DNA of 64,000 nucleotides from Anthopleura xanthogrammica (lineage: Eukaryota > Cnidaria > Anthozoa > Actiniaria > Actiniidae), in NCBI GenBank assembly GCA_964019055.1, contig OZ025206.1:27836128-27900127 (forward strand), read 5' to 3'. Each line of letters opens with the position of its first letter. Position 1 is the stretch's first letter. The notes under the pieces were generated by a model. The model did no database searches and was not told the origin of the DNA. It saw nothing but the letters and a program-made list of their open reading frames with translations. Shown piece by piece: positions 1 to 9,454 of the stretch. The position numbers and the translations under genes were made by a program.

Positions 1-1655
1 AGTATTGATTCTACATGAAGGGAATAGTTGAATGGTAGAATATTTCTTGACTTGAGTGATGTGTTTTATACTTCCAATATGTTAATGACTAAGACGTCTA
101 CGAAGGCTTCATTAAATATTGAACTGGTTCAGACTAAACAGTATTTAAAAAGCATTATCATTATAATTGTGGTTTCCACAATGTTCACTGTAAATTTGGT
201 GTCACATGATGGCCAGCCGGTTTGAAAACAATAACCATTTCGAACATATTTTAGGTGTTCATGGTTTTCTTAGTTTGACTGTAAAGACATATCACTCAAA
301 TGAAGAAATATTTGGACTATTCACTATGCACTGTCTGTCTGTCTGTTTTTGTTTGTTTGTTTGTTTCTTTATTTGTTTCATTGTTTGTTTCTTTATTTCT
401 TTGTTTGTTTCTTTATTTCTTTCTTTGTTTATTTCTTTGTTTGTTTATTTCTTTGTTTGTTTGTTTATTTCTTTCAAGAAAGATTATGGTTTGAATTTGG
501 TTAAAAACCTTAAAACTTGGTAACTATGGTGACATAGTTGGTGTTTTTTTTAACATGTAAAACAGGGGCTTAACAATCAAAAAAGGCAGAACCAAGAAGA
601 TTGTACAAGTTTGTTATGTCTGCATATTAGATATAATAGTAGATCCTTCAGAGTGAGAATAGATAAAGGCTGGGAAAACCGAATTTGTTATGATTTCAAA
701 TCTTGTTTTAGTTATTGGCTTTGTTGCTAGTCTTAAATTATCTGGGGGGGGGGGGGGGGGGGGGATAGGGCAGTAAGTGGGTTTGGAATTTTGAAGCAAA
801 TTTAAGAATATTTGCATTAGCAGGATAGTGGGCTTATAACCAGAGGGGCTTATAACTGGAAGGATATTTGCACTAGTAGACTATCCGGCTTATACCCAGG
901 GGGCTTATAACTGGAAGGATATTTGCACTAGTAGACTATCTGGCGTATAACAAGGGGGGGGGGGGGCTCATAACTGGAAGGATATTTGCACTAGTAGACT
1001 ATCTGGCGTATAACAAGGGGGGGGCTCATAACTGAAGGATATTTGCACTAGTAGACTATCTGGCGTATAACAAGGGGGGGGGGGCTCATAACTGAAGGAT
1101 ATTTGCACTAGTAGACTATCTGGCGTATAACAAGGGGGGGGGGGCTCATAACTGAAGGATATTTGCACTAGTAGACTATCTGGCGTATAACAAGGGGGGG
1201 GGGCTCATAACTGAAGGATATTTGCACTACTAGACTATCTGGCGTATAACAAGGGGGGGGCTCATAACTGAAGGATATTTGCACTAGTAGACTATCTGGC
1301 GTATAACAAGGGGGGGGGGCTCATAACTGAAGGATATTTGCACTAGTAGACTATCTGGCGTATAACAAGGGGGGGGCTCATAACTGAAGGATATTTGCAC
1401 TAGTAGACTATCTGGCGTATAACAAGGGGGGGGGGCTCATAACTGAAGGATATTTGCACTAGTAGACTATCTGGCGTATAACAAGGGGGGGGGGCTCATA
1501 ACTGAAGGATATTTGCATTAGTAGAATGATCCCACCCCTCCCCATAAATACACCATTTCTGTATTTGAGACATTTCTACTGTTGGAACATTTCTATTGTT
1601 ATTACCTACCCCTATCTCTATATTTTATACTGAATACTTCTTGTTCCTTTAACAG
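1..1655 (+). other. Upstream (intronic) sequence of heme oxygenase gene
   Basis: No coding exon is recognised here. The stretch holds a TTTG/TTTC-rich microsatellite (about 330-475), a G-homopolymer at 743-764, and a G-tract minisatellite (840-1520). It ends in a pyrimidine-rich acceptor (ttcctttaacag) at 1644-1655 that feeds the terminal heme oxygenase exon. The N-terminal exons, including the one with the proximal heme-binding His, are not seen and presumably lie before base 1. Confidence 0.6.
840..1520 (+). repeat. About 60-bp G-tract minisatellite, about 11 units
   Basis: Each unit reads roughly 'ggatatttgcactagtagac', then 'tatctggcgtataacaa', then a run of 6-12 G, then 'ctcataactgaa'. 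Units are nearly identical except for G-run length. The first units (840-960) are more diverged, with 'cttataaccagaggg'. On the + strand, which is the sense strand of heme oxygenase, every unit supplies one long G tract. Confidence 0.95.
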
Positions 1656-2412
1656 AGCACTGGAAGAGGAGAGTAGGAGACACAAAGACAACAAGTACAT
1701 AAAAGCCATTCACTTCCCTCATGAACTGGAAAGGACAGAAATGATCAAAGAAGACCTGGCATTCTACTATGGAGAAGACTGGGAAGAACAGATCAAGCTT
1801 TCAGATGCAACCAAGGAGTACGTAGAAAGACTGAAGAAGATTGGCGATGAAGATCCCATACTGCTGATTCCTCACCACTACACAAGATACCTTGGAGATC
1901 TCTCTGGTGGACTCATCTTGAAGAAAATGGCAGCCAAAGCTATGGACCTTCCCTCGACTGGGGAAGGAGTTCGCTTTTATTGCTTTGATAATGTCTCTGA
2001 ACCAAAGAAATTCAAGAACACCTATCGCTCTCAGCTTGACAAGTTGCAGATTGACCAAGAGATGTCAGATAAGATTGTCGAGGAAGCAAACCTTGCCTTC
2101 ATGCTGAACATCAAGATCTTCCGAGAAATCGACGCACTGGCTGGCTTTGAGCAAAAAGAAAGTACAACCAAAAAAACCAAGGTCGAAGAAGAACCAGAAA
2201 AGCCAGCAGGGCACCCCACATCTGACAAAGCACCAGAGATGTGTCCATTTGCAACAATGGCAAAGAACGCAAGGAAGGAAGAAGAGAAGTCGCAGGAGGA
2301 GCAGACAGGACAACTAAAGCAGGAGCAGTCTTCGCTAACAACACCTGTGATCTTGGCCATACTTGTTGCTGCAGCTGCTGTGTTCATGGCAATTTATGCC
2401 CTAAAAAAGTGA
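1656..2412 (+). CDS. HMOX1: Heme oxygenase, terminal coding exon
   Basis: Heme oxygenase cleaves heme to biliverdin, CO and Fe2+ at the ER membrane with electrons from P450 reductase. The exon starts after acceptor ...ttaacag; its first base completes a split codon, then ALEEE follows, as in animal HO. It encodes about 252 residues. The family signature is intact as IPHHYTRYLGDLSGG, with the distal-helix Gly-Asp-Leu-Ser-Gly-Gly and catalytic Asp. DLPSTGEGVRFY and the KFKNTYRSQLD segment also match the family. After the catalytic core comes a charged, Lys/Glu-rich linker of about 70 residues containing a CPF heme-regulatory-like motif (EMCPFATM), as in vertebrate HO-2. The C-terminal hydrophobic segment (VILAILVAAAAVFMAIYAL) followed by Lys-Lys is the ER tail anchor. 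The N-terminal part, with the proximal His, is outside the window. Stop TGA is at 2410-2412. An open frame continues 74 nt upstream of the acceptor, but that part is intronic. Confidence 0.93.
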
Positions 2413-2464
2413 ATCCATAATATATTCTATAATCTAAAGCATGATAGACTAGTTCTCTTAAAAT

Positions 2465-2470
2465 ATTAAA
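2465..2470 (+). promoter_or_regulatory. Possible poly(A) signal of heme oxygenase (ATTAAA)
   Basis: ATTAAA lies 53 nt past the stop codon. Other candidates are AATAAA at about 2971 and 3227. Which one is used cannot be told from sequence. Confidence 0.4.
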
Positions 2471-2714
2471 AAGCTGCTGAACTACTACAAGTATAGGAAG
2501 GAGAAATTCCAGTTGATTATTAAATCAGTAAAAGTTGATTAACAGGTTGAATATTCTATGCAGAGCTGCAGCCCTTGCAGCAAGACAGGAATGCAGCTCA
2601 ATTTGGAAGACAAAACAGATTCCAATTCTCAGGAGATTGGAATTATTTTGTTTTGGCCTCCAAACTGAGCTGCTTTGACATCACTTGAAAGGGGCTATAA
2701 ACATCTATGTGAGA

Positions 2715-2877
2715 CAGGGGTGGATCCAAAAAATTTCTAGGGGGGTGTCCGAAATCAAAAAAGGGATGATATAGTGATGTCATCAGTAATCCTGATCTGA
2801 TGTATGTCATCTGTACTTACATTTATTTTGGGGGTGTCCAGTGCATCAAAGGACCCCCCCCCCTGGATCCGCCCCTG
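2715..2877. mobile_element. CAGGG-ended MITE, 5-bp target duplication (TGAGA)
   Basis: Termini are CAGGGGTGGATCC and its inverted form GGATCCGCCCCTG. The pentamer TGAGA flanks both sides (2710-2714 and 2878-2882). This 163-bp copy is one of five in the window sharing CAGGG ends and a 5-bp duplication. Confidence 0.85.
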
Positions 2878-3352
2878 TGAGATACAAATCAGTATTAAGG
2901 TTTTATCATTGCTTGTTAAACTTAAAGACCACTGAGGAGAAATTAGTTTATCTTATGACCTTAGGCAAAAAGTAATAAAAAGATGTTGTCTTAAAACATG
3001 TTCAATCAACATCTAAGATATCTTTAATATATTGGTAACTCGCTGGCAATTCAAGTTGTTTCATTTTTAAAGAGAAAATATTTCTAAGTGTAACTAGAGT
3101 TAGATCCACACATTGGGTCACTAGTGGCGATAACTGGTTATAACAATTTATCCCCACTAGTCAGAACTAGAAACAGTGGACACATTTATCGCATCAGTTG
3201 TAACAATAGATTGAAGGTCTATCATACAATAAAGTTTATTAAAAAGAAATTTATGGACAAAAATGTTAAAAGTATAGTTTTGTAATCATTGTAGCTTTTT
3301 GGTACTAGAATAACCAGCAAAATAATATCATTTTGTTAACAGAAAAAAAAGT

Positions 3353-3388
3353 ACAAAATAAAGAATTCGTTCCTTAGTAGTTGTCTGT
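3353..3388 (+). repeat. 36-bp direct repeat, first copy
   Basis: The block beginning ACAAAATAAAGAATTCGTTC is repeated without change at 3838-3873, about 450 bp further on. Confidence 0.9.
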
Positions 3389-3695
3389 CACTGGGTTAAA
3401 AAGTGGATTTACAGCAGTGATAAATATTAAGTAAATATTGAGCAAATGCCATATTTGCTCATGTTTGTCAAACTTTGCTCAAAAGCAAAATTGATTTTTG
3501 AATAATGTTTACCTATGGTAGTAAACATGGTAAATGCCACATTATCGCCTGATTTTCTAATCCATGCAAAGTTCTTGTGCAGTTACTCATTTGAGATCGA
3601 TTAACATACCTAGCAAATATGTTGCAAATTTATAATTTGTCAAACGTTTGTGGGGGTAGGAAATTTGATAAAAGAAATAGATTTGCATTGCATTT

Positions 3696-3829
3696 ACTTG
3701 GGTAGCAAATTTGATCAATGAATGATAATTGCATTGCATTCACTTGGGTAGCAAATTTGATCAATGAATGATAATTGCATTGCATTTACTTGGGTAGCAA
3801 ATTTGATCAATGAATGATAATTGCATTGC
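3696..3829 (+). repeat. 46-bp tandem repeat, about 3 units
   Basis: The unit contains 'acttgggtagcaaatttgat' followed by 'caatgaatgataattgcatt'. Three consecutive copies are almost identical. Confidence 0.9.
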
Positions 3830-3837
3830 AAAATATT

Positions 3838-3873
3838 ACAAAATAAAGAATTCGTTCCTTAGTAGTTGTCTGT
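3838..3873 (+). repeat. 36-bp direct repeat, second copy
   Basis: Exact repeat of 3353-3388. The pair encloses the 46-bp tandem repeat, so the interval may be a duplicated or inserted block. Confidence 0.9.
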
Positions 3874-4373
3874 ACGTGAAGGTGCATCTTGCTTGATATC
3901 GATATCCATTAAGGGCGTTCGAGGGCATGAAATATTCCCTCGCGTCGTCAGTTAAATTATTTTTGAAATTCTTTTTTTACGATGAAAAAGTACCACCTGA
4001 GCGAACAACTAATCGCGCAAAGCATTATTGATCAAAACCTACGCCCCTCCACTCTGTTTTGAAAGTCCTTTCTCGAGTGTTTTTTTAGATAAATCACGTA
4101 TCACTCGAGTTCTGATTAAGAGTTTTGGACTTTTCTGAGACTTAATATGCATACTTCTATTGGATTCAATTGTCATAATATTAAAGTAGAAGAAAGTGCT
4201 CGAACACGTAGGGCCGGCCATTGGTTCGAAAATTATTGCCGCTCAGCTGGTATGTACCAAATATAACAGCGTAAAACCAGCAAAAACAAGAACAATTAAC
4301 AGAAAAAGAAAAAAAAATAGCTTCGAAAATAGCTAGTTGCAAACAACAACAACTATAACTATTAACCCCAATT

Positions 4374-4763
4374 ATCATTCAAATTATTTTTTCCGTCATT
4401 TTGATTGGCCGAGAGAACTGCAAATAACTGCCTACAAATAACAATCTGCTCAAGCGCATTACGGTGCAGAGCCATCTTACTGCAAATAACGGTCTGCTCA
4501 TGCGCAGTAACGCTGCATTTGACAATGGCTCGCTTCCCTGAAAAAATGAGCCGACTTCTTTGTTATTGTTTGACTCGTGCGCACTGCCCCTCAAAGAATA
4601 GCCGACAGGTCGGGGAAGCGAGCAATGTTGACAACGTTACTGTACTGCGCATGAGCAGACCAATATTTGCAACAAAATGGATTTGCACCATGATGCGCAT
4701 GAGCAGACCGTTATTTGCAGTTATCTCGGCCAATCAAAACGACGGAAAAATAATTTGAATGAT
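4374..4763. mobile_element. 390-bp terminal-inverted-repeat element
   Basis: Left end ATCATTCAAATTATTTTT plus CCGTCATTTTGATTGGCCGAG pairs with the right end, which reads CTCGGCCAATCAAAACGACGG plus AAAAATAATTTGAATGAT. The arms are about 40 bp. The interior repeats 'actgcaaataac' and 'gcgcatgagcagaccg' motifs. No ORF of substance is present, so it is non-autonomous. Confidence 0.75.
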
Positions 4764-5089
4764 GATAATATTGTGATGTTGGTCTTTGCTAAATATTGAT
4801 GATGAGGATGATGGTGGTGGCGATGATTATTATTTTATTATCAAGCAATAAATAATACAATAGAAATCCAGTATAAAGACCTCTTTAACAAAGTACATGG
4901 AAAATATTTTCTCTGGAATTTAGAAAGCTTAGAAAGGTTGTCTGTGTAAACTGATTGCAGGGGTTATAATTGAACTTAGTTATGGGGCCCCTGTGGATTT
5001 CAATACAGGAAACCCACGCCATCCGACAATTTTCAATATCAAAAACTATTTATAATATTAAAAAATGGGGCGGGGGGGGGGGGGGGGGG

Positions 5090-5243
5090 TAACCCACCTT
5101 CGATATTCTGGTTGAGTGATCACTCACAAAGCAATCCAAGGCTAGGCTCCAGGGAAACAAAAGAATATTTTATTGTTTCCCAGGAACCTCGTCTTGCTTC
5201 GCTTTGTGTGTGATCACTCAACCAGAATATCGAAAGTGAGTTA
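5090..5243. mobile_element. 154-bp hairpin MITE
   Basis: Left arm TAACCCACCTTCGATATTCT and right arm AGAATATCGAAAGTGAGTTA are near-complementary, and the pairing continues through GGTTGAGTGATCACTCACAA. Part of the same arm recurs at 14030-14085 inside ALS2, and a weaker match lies near 58195. Confidence 0.8.
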
Positions 5244-6571
5244 TTCTGCCAATGTATCAATGATTGTTGATAAATTGAAAGGCTAAATATAAACCTTAAA
5301 TATCCTATGAAAACGTATGCGTAGGTTATAAATTATCTGTAATGCTCAAGTGTGCTATATGATATTTTTAAGACAAAAAAACAAATCTCAGTATTGTTAA
5401 AGCTGTAATAATTCTTTTGCTAGAAATTCCCATATTTATTAGACCTTCTTCCCTCATAAATTGAGCATACATTTTCCCCGTTTCATACCATGTGCAATTC
5501 ATGGTTCCGACTCAGAAAATAGCAAACCAATCACCGTTGCAGCAGTTACCCAGTAAAAATAAAATCTTGTCCCACAAACCACACGATATCTGTTTTTAAA
5601 GAATACTAGAAGAGTACTAAAAGGATTACTAGCAAGAGCCAATTTTCTTCTCTTTTGTACAGTGCAGTACCAGCTGAGTTGACCTTCAGAACAAACTCAA
5701 GGTCAACCAATCAGAATTGAGGATTCGACATCGTATTTTGATTAGCATTTCCCATTATTCTGCAAAGAGATTTTATGAAATACGAGTTTTTCCTTTTTTA
5801 AATTAATCGTAAACACTAGTCGAACTAATGGCAGAATTTTATTTCAATCAACAAGAAATGTCTACATTGCATACTTGGAAAATGCTCGAAAAATGCTAAC
5901 CAAAAATAGTGACCCATAATTCCTTTCGGGGAAGGCGATCAACTCAGCTGGAAACAATTGGTATTGAAACAATTTATAACCAATTTTCCGTGATCAAAGT
6001 TTTTCAAAACTAAAAATCCTAAAAAGTCTAAAAATTATGAATCAAAAAATTCTTAGATATTGTAGCTAATTTGTTGAGTTTGTGGGACATAGCAACGGTA
6101 ACTAAGGGGAGTCGGAACATGAATTCTATTGAGTATTATTACTATGTTTACCCATACATTATATTGAATTAGACTCATATAAAGAATTCTAATTATAAAA
6201 GTGAAAAAAGGCACCCAAAGCACAAGGGCTTCTTGGTTCTTTGAGCACGAGTGAAAAACGTCTGCGCATGCTCGAAGTCCATATGCAAATTGGTCCAAAA
6301 CAGTCTTGTACCACGAGAGACCACGAGACAGAGGAGCTCTTGGAACGAGACTGGTCCAAAACACCTTCGTGCTTTCAAACTCGCCTGACAAATGAACTTC
6401 ACAAAATTCCAAAACTTAGAGTCAGTTCTTGAAAAGTATTGAAAAGTAACGCCAATTCTTTGTAATAAATTGTATCTTGTTCTCACAAACGTATCGAATA
6501 CGAAACTGGAGTATTCTTGAAAAACTCGTTGAATTGTACGCACGCGCCATGGTTTTTGCTATTATCAGTTC

Positions 6572-9369
6572 TCTACATCTACATCTACATCTTTATTAGT
6601 TGATAAAAATTGCAAAATATCACATCAACTGTACATAACATGTTTATATAATAAGATAAATAATTAATAATTGAGAAGTTACAATGAGTAATAAAATAAT
6701 AATAGAGCAAACGCATTAAAACCATTGAAACAAATGCAAAACAAGACACAAACAAGTAGTAGCCATGTAGTGACAATTAGTCACTATCACTCATCCAGAG
6801 CATCCACCACACAAAGAACAAAGTGAACATCACAAGGGTCTCTTGTGTATGTGTCCCCGTGTAATGGATGCTCCGGCCGAGCGACAGTGACCAACAGGCA
6901 CCACCTGCAAGTATCAATTTCGAATCAATTTCACGGTTTCAATGCGCTTGCTCTAATAATAAAAAATAATAGTTCAAGTTAACAACTTGCTTTATTTTCA
7001 GGACGACAAAGCGCGTCATATTAAAGATGGCGATCTAATTTAGTTTTGAATTCATTTAATGACTTTGAATTTACTAGTTCTGAGGGTAAATAGTTCCACT
7101 CTGATATTGATCTTGGAAAAAAAGAAAACTTGAAGATGTCCTTAGAAACTTTAGGTATTCTATATTTTAGAGAGTGACTATTTCTAGTCCTCATTTCACT
7201 ATTTGGAATTAAGTGTTGTTCTGTATTTACATCAACAAGATTGTGGCTCAGTTTGTACATTAGTGACAGTCTATTTCTCTTCCTTCTAGATTCAAGAGTG
7301 TCCCATCCTAGCTCTGAAATCATATCTGTAACACTAGCGGTTTGGTTATAGTTTTGTAGGCAAAAACGGGCAGCTTTTCTTTGGACTCTCTCTAGGGCTG
7401 ATATATCTTTCTTGTGGTATGGATCCCAAGAGGCGCTTGCGTATTCTAATTTAGGCCGTACGATGGTAGTATAGGTGGTTTCACGCACCTTTCTTGGGCA
7501 GTTCCAAAGATTTCTTCTTATTAGACCTAATGACTTACTCGCATTACTTGAGATTGATGAGATGTGGGGTGTCCACTTCAATTTACTGTTAACAGTAATA
7601 CCCAAGTACGATATGGAGTCTACTTGAGCAAGTTGGGAACCACAAAAAGTGTACTGTCTTTTTGGAGGCTTTTGCTTTGTTGATATGCAGATGATGTTGC
7701 ACTTAGAGGGATTAAATTCCATCTGCCAGCGATGTTGCCATTGTTCAAGTTTGTTGAGATCATCTTGTAGCTTGTCGCAGTCGGAATCATCTACAACAAT
7801 ACCATACAAGAGGGTGTCATCCGCGAAGAGTTTAACACTGGAGGTTAGACCATTGGGAAGATCGTTTACGTATGTCAGAAACAACAATGGGCCTAACACT
7901 GTTCCTTGGGGCACACCAGAGGTAACTGAGCAGGGAGAAGATGATGCACCTTCGCAGATGACTGTTTGCATGCGTTTAGTGAGGAAAGATTCCATCCAAG
8001 ACAGTAGACTTCCACGGATGCCGTAGTGCTCTAGTTTCTTTAATAGACGTCTGTGTGGAACCTTGTCGAAGGCTTTCGAGAAATCTAGCACAGCAGCATG
8101 GATTGATTTGTTTTGTTGCAAGGAACTTGCAATATCGTGGATAGTAAGGATAAGTTGGAGCTCGGTGGAACGTTTTGATCTAAAGCCATGTTGACAATCT
8201 GTAAGAACGTTATAGTAGTCAAAATGCTTCATCACGTGGCTATGCACAATATGCTCAAGGATCTTTGCTGCAATACAAGTTAGAGATATCGGTCTGTAGT
8301 TGGAAGGATCAGACTTTTTCCCTTTTTTAAAGACACCGCATACATTCGCAGATTTCCATCTACTGGGCACAGTTCCGCTTTCAATAGAATCTTGGTAGAT
8401 ATTGGTAAGAATAAGAGCGATCTCGTTGGCATATTCTTTGAGAAACCAGGGTGGAATGGCATCTGGTCCAGAGGCTTTGTTTGGTTTCAACAACGATAAT
8501 TGCTTAGCAACTCCGTTCACAGTGATAAACAGACGATCAATGCTGGGTTTTCTGTCAGTACCAGTATGAGGGATGTTGGAGTGGTCTTCTTGCGTAAAGA
8601 CATTTGAAAAATGCTTATTGAGTATTTCAGCTTTCGAGTTGCTATCACTAATTATTGAACCGTTCACTTCAAAGTCTGCAATTCCAGGATCTTCATTTTT
8701 TAGTTGTTTTATGTACGACCAGAATCGCTTTGGGTTTTCTTCGATAGCATCACCAAGGTAATCAGAAATATACTTGTGTCTTGCTTCTTTAAGACTCGTG
8801 TGCATTTGTTTTCTAACTTGACGGAACGTTTTCCAGTCATCTTGTTTGCCAGATGTTTTTGCTTTGTTGTATATCCTTTGTTTCCTTTTGGATAACCGTC
8901 TGAGTGATCGATTGAACCATGGTAGATTATATCGTGAGCTAGTCATTTTGGAAGGAATGCAAGAGTCCATTATACGGTGGATGTTTTCTTCAAAGCAGTT
9001 CCATTTTTCGTCGATCGAGTTAAATCTACATTCTGCCATGTAGGACGAGAGATTTGCGAGTTCTTGTTTAATGCGAGTAGAGTCTGCTTTCTTTCGGATG
9101 AATATTTTACGCTTTACATTCTTCTTTCTTCGGCATGAAGTGTTCACAGAGAACAACACGATTTCGTGGTCACTGATACCAGGAACTACCTTGACATTTT
9201 CAATGATGTTTGAATTATTTGAGAGTATTAGATCTAATATATTCTGTGAGCTGTCGTCACATCTGGTTGGTTCTTTGACGTGTTGGCTTAAGTCATGATC
9301 ATCGATTATTTCCAAAAGTCTATCAGATGCAGGGGAATGGCTTGAATATTCACCATCCCAAGAAATATC
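6572..9369 (-). mobile_element. 5'-truncated CR1/L2-like non-LTR retrotransposon
   Basis: The element runs on the minus strand. Its 3' end has an AATAAA (6589-6594) next to a short (GATGTA)n tail (6572-6591), a style of 3' end known for CR1/L2 elements. It is truncated at the 5' side inside the endonuclease domain, immediately before DISWDGE. About 430 bp of 3' UTR separate the ORF stop (7021-7023) from the tail. It sits directly downstream of the ALS2 stop codon, in the same orientation as ALS2. Confidence 0.88.
7021..9369 (-). CDS. Retrotransposon ORF2 fragment: endonuclease end plus reverse transcriptase
   Basis: About 783 codons are open without a stop. The N-terminal part keeps the end of the APE-type endonuclease, with the SDHEIVLFSV motif. 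Reverse transcriptase motifs follow in order: KASGPDAIPPWFLKE, NYRPISLTC, HGFRSKRSTELQL, AVLDFSKAFDKVPH, SGVPQGTVLGPLLF and the catalytic FADDTLLY, then the thumb region (SYLGITVNSKLKW) and the usual CR1/jockey C-terminal region (LERVQRKAARFCL). The frame is intact from the truncation to TAA, so the insertion looks recent. The first codons reported in this frame (before DISWD) are host flank, so there is no genuine start codon. Confidence 0.92.
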   Translation of the reverse strand, partial: DISWDGEYSSHSPASDRLLEIIDDHDLSQHVKEPTRCDDSSQNILDLILSNNSNIIENVKVVPGISDHEIVLFSVNTSCRRKKNVKRKIFIRKKADSTRIKQELANLSSYMAECRFNSIDEKWNCFEENIHRIMDSCIPSKMTSSRYNLPWFNRSLRRLSKRKQRIYNKAKTSGKQDDWKTFRQVRKQMHTSLKEARHKYISDYLGDAIEENPKRFWSYIKQLKNEDPGIADFEVNGSIISDSNSKAEILNKHFSNVFTQEDHSNIPHTGTDRKPSIDRLFITVNGVAKQLSLLKPNKASGPDAIPPWFLKEYANEIALILTNIYQDSIESGTVPSRWKSANVCGVFKKGKKSDPSNYRPISLTCIAAKILEHIVHSHVMKHFDYYNVLTDCQHGFRSKRSTELQLILTIHDIASSLQQNKSIHAAVLDFSKAFDKVPHRRLLKKLEHYGIRGSLLSWMESFLTKRMQTVICEGASSSPCSVTSGVPQGTVLGPLLFLTYVNDLPNGLTSSVKLFADDTLLYGIVVDDSDCDKLQDDLNKLEQWQHRWQMEFNPSKCNIICISTKQKPPKRQYTFCGSQLAQVDSISYLGITVNSKLKWTPHISSISSNASKSLGLIRRNLWNCPRKVRETTYTTIVRPKLEYASASWDPYHKKDISALERVQRKAARFCLQNYNQTASVTDMISELGWDTLESRRKRNRLSLMYKLSHNLVDVNTEQHLIPNSEMRTRNSHSLKYRIPKVSKDIFKFSFFPRSISEWNYLPSELVNSKSLNEFKTKLDRHL

Positions 9370-9454
9370 TAAGACCAATTATATATTAAGTGCAACTCCA
9401 CGTATTTACACACTGTTAGAAGCTTTGGATTTTGTAGGGGAGACGATTATTCTC

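Larger units (their letters stand above)
2471..6571. other. Intergenic, repeat-rich, no gene seen
   Basis: Between heme oxygenase and the retrotransposon downstream of ALS2 I see no protein with recognisable motifs. The stretch holds several inverted-repeat elements and short tandem repeats, listed separately, and a G-homopolymer at about 5066-5089. A fragment around 6240-6360 resembles a dispersed repeat, but I could not classify it. Confidence 0.6.

Noticed and set aside
1582..1655. N-terminal extension of the heme oxygenase frame (EHFYCYYLPLSLYF)
   Set aside because: It is intronic: a pyrimidine tract and AG acceptor lie at 1644-1655, and homology starts exactly after it.
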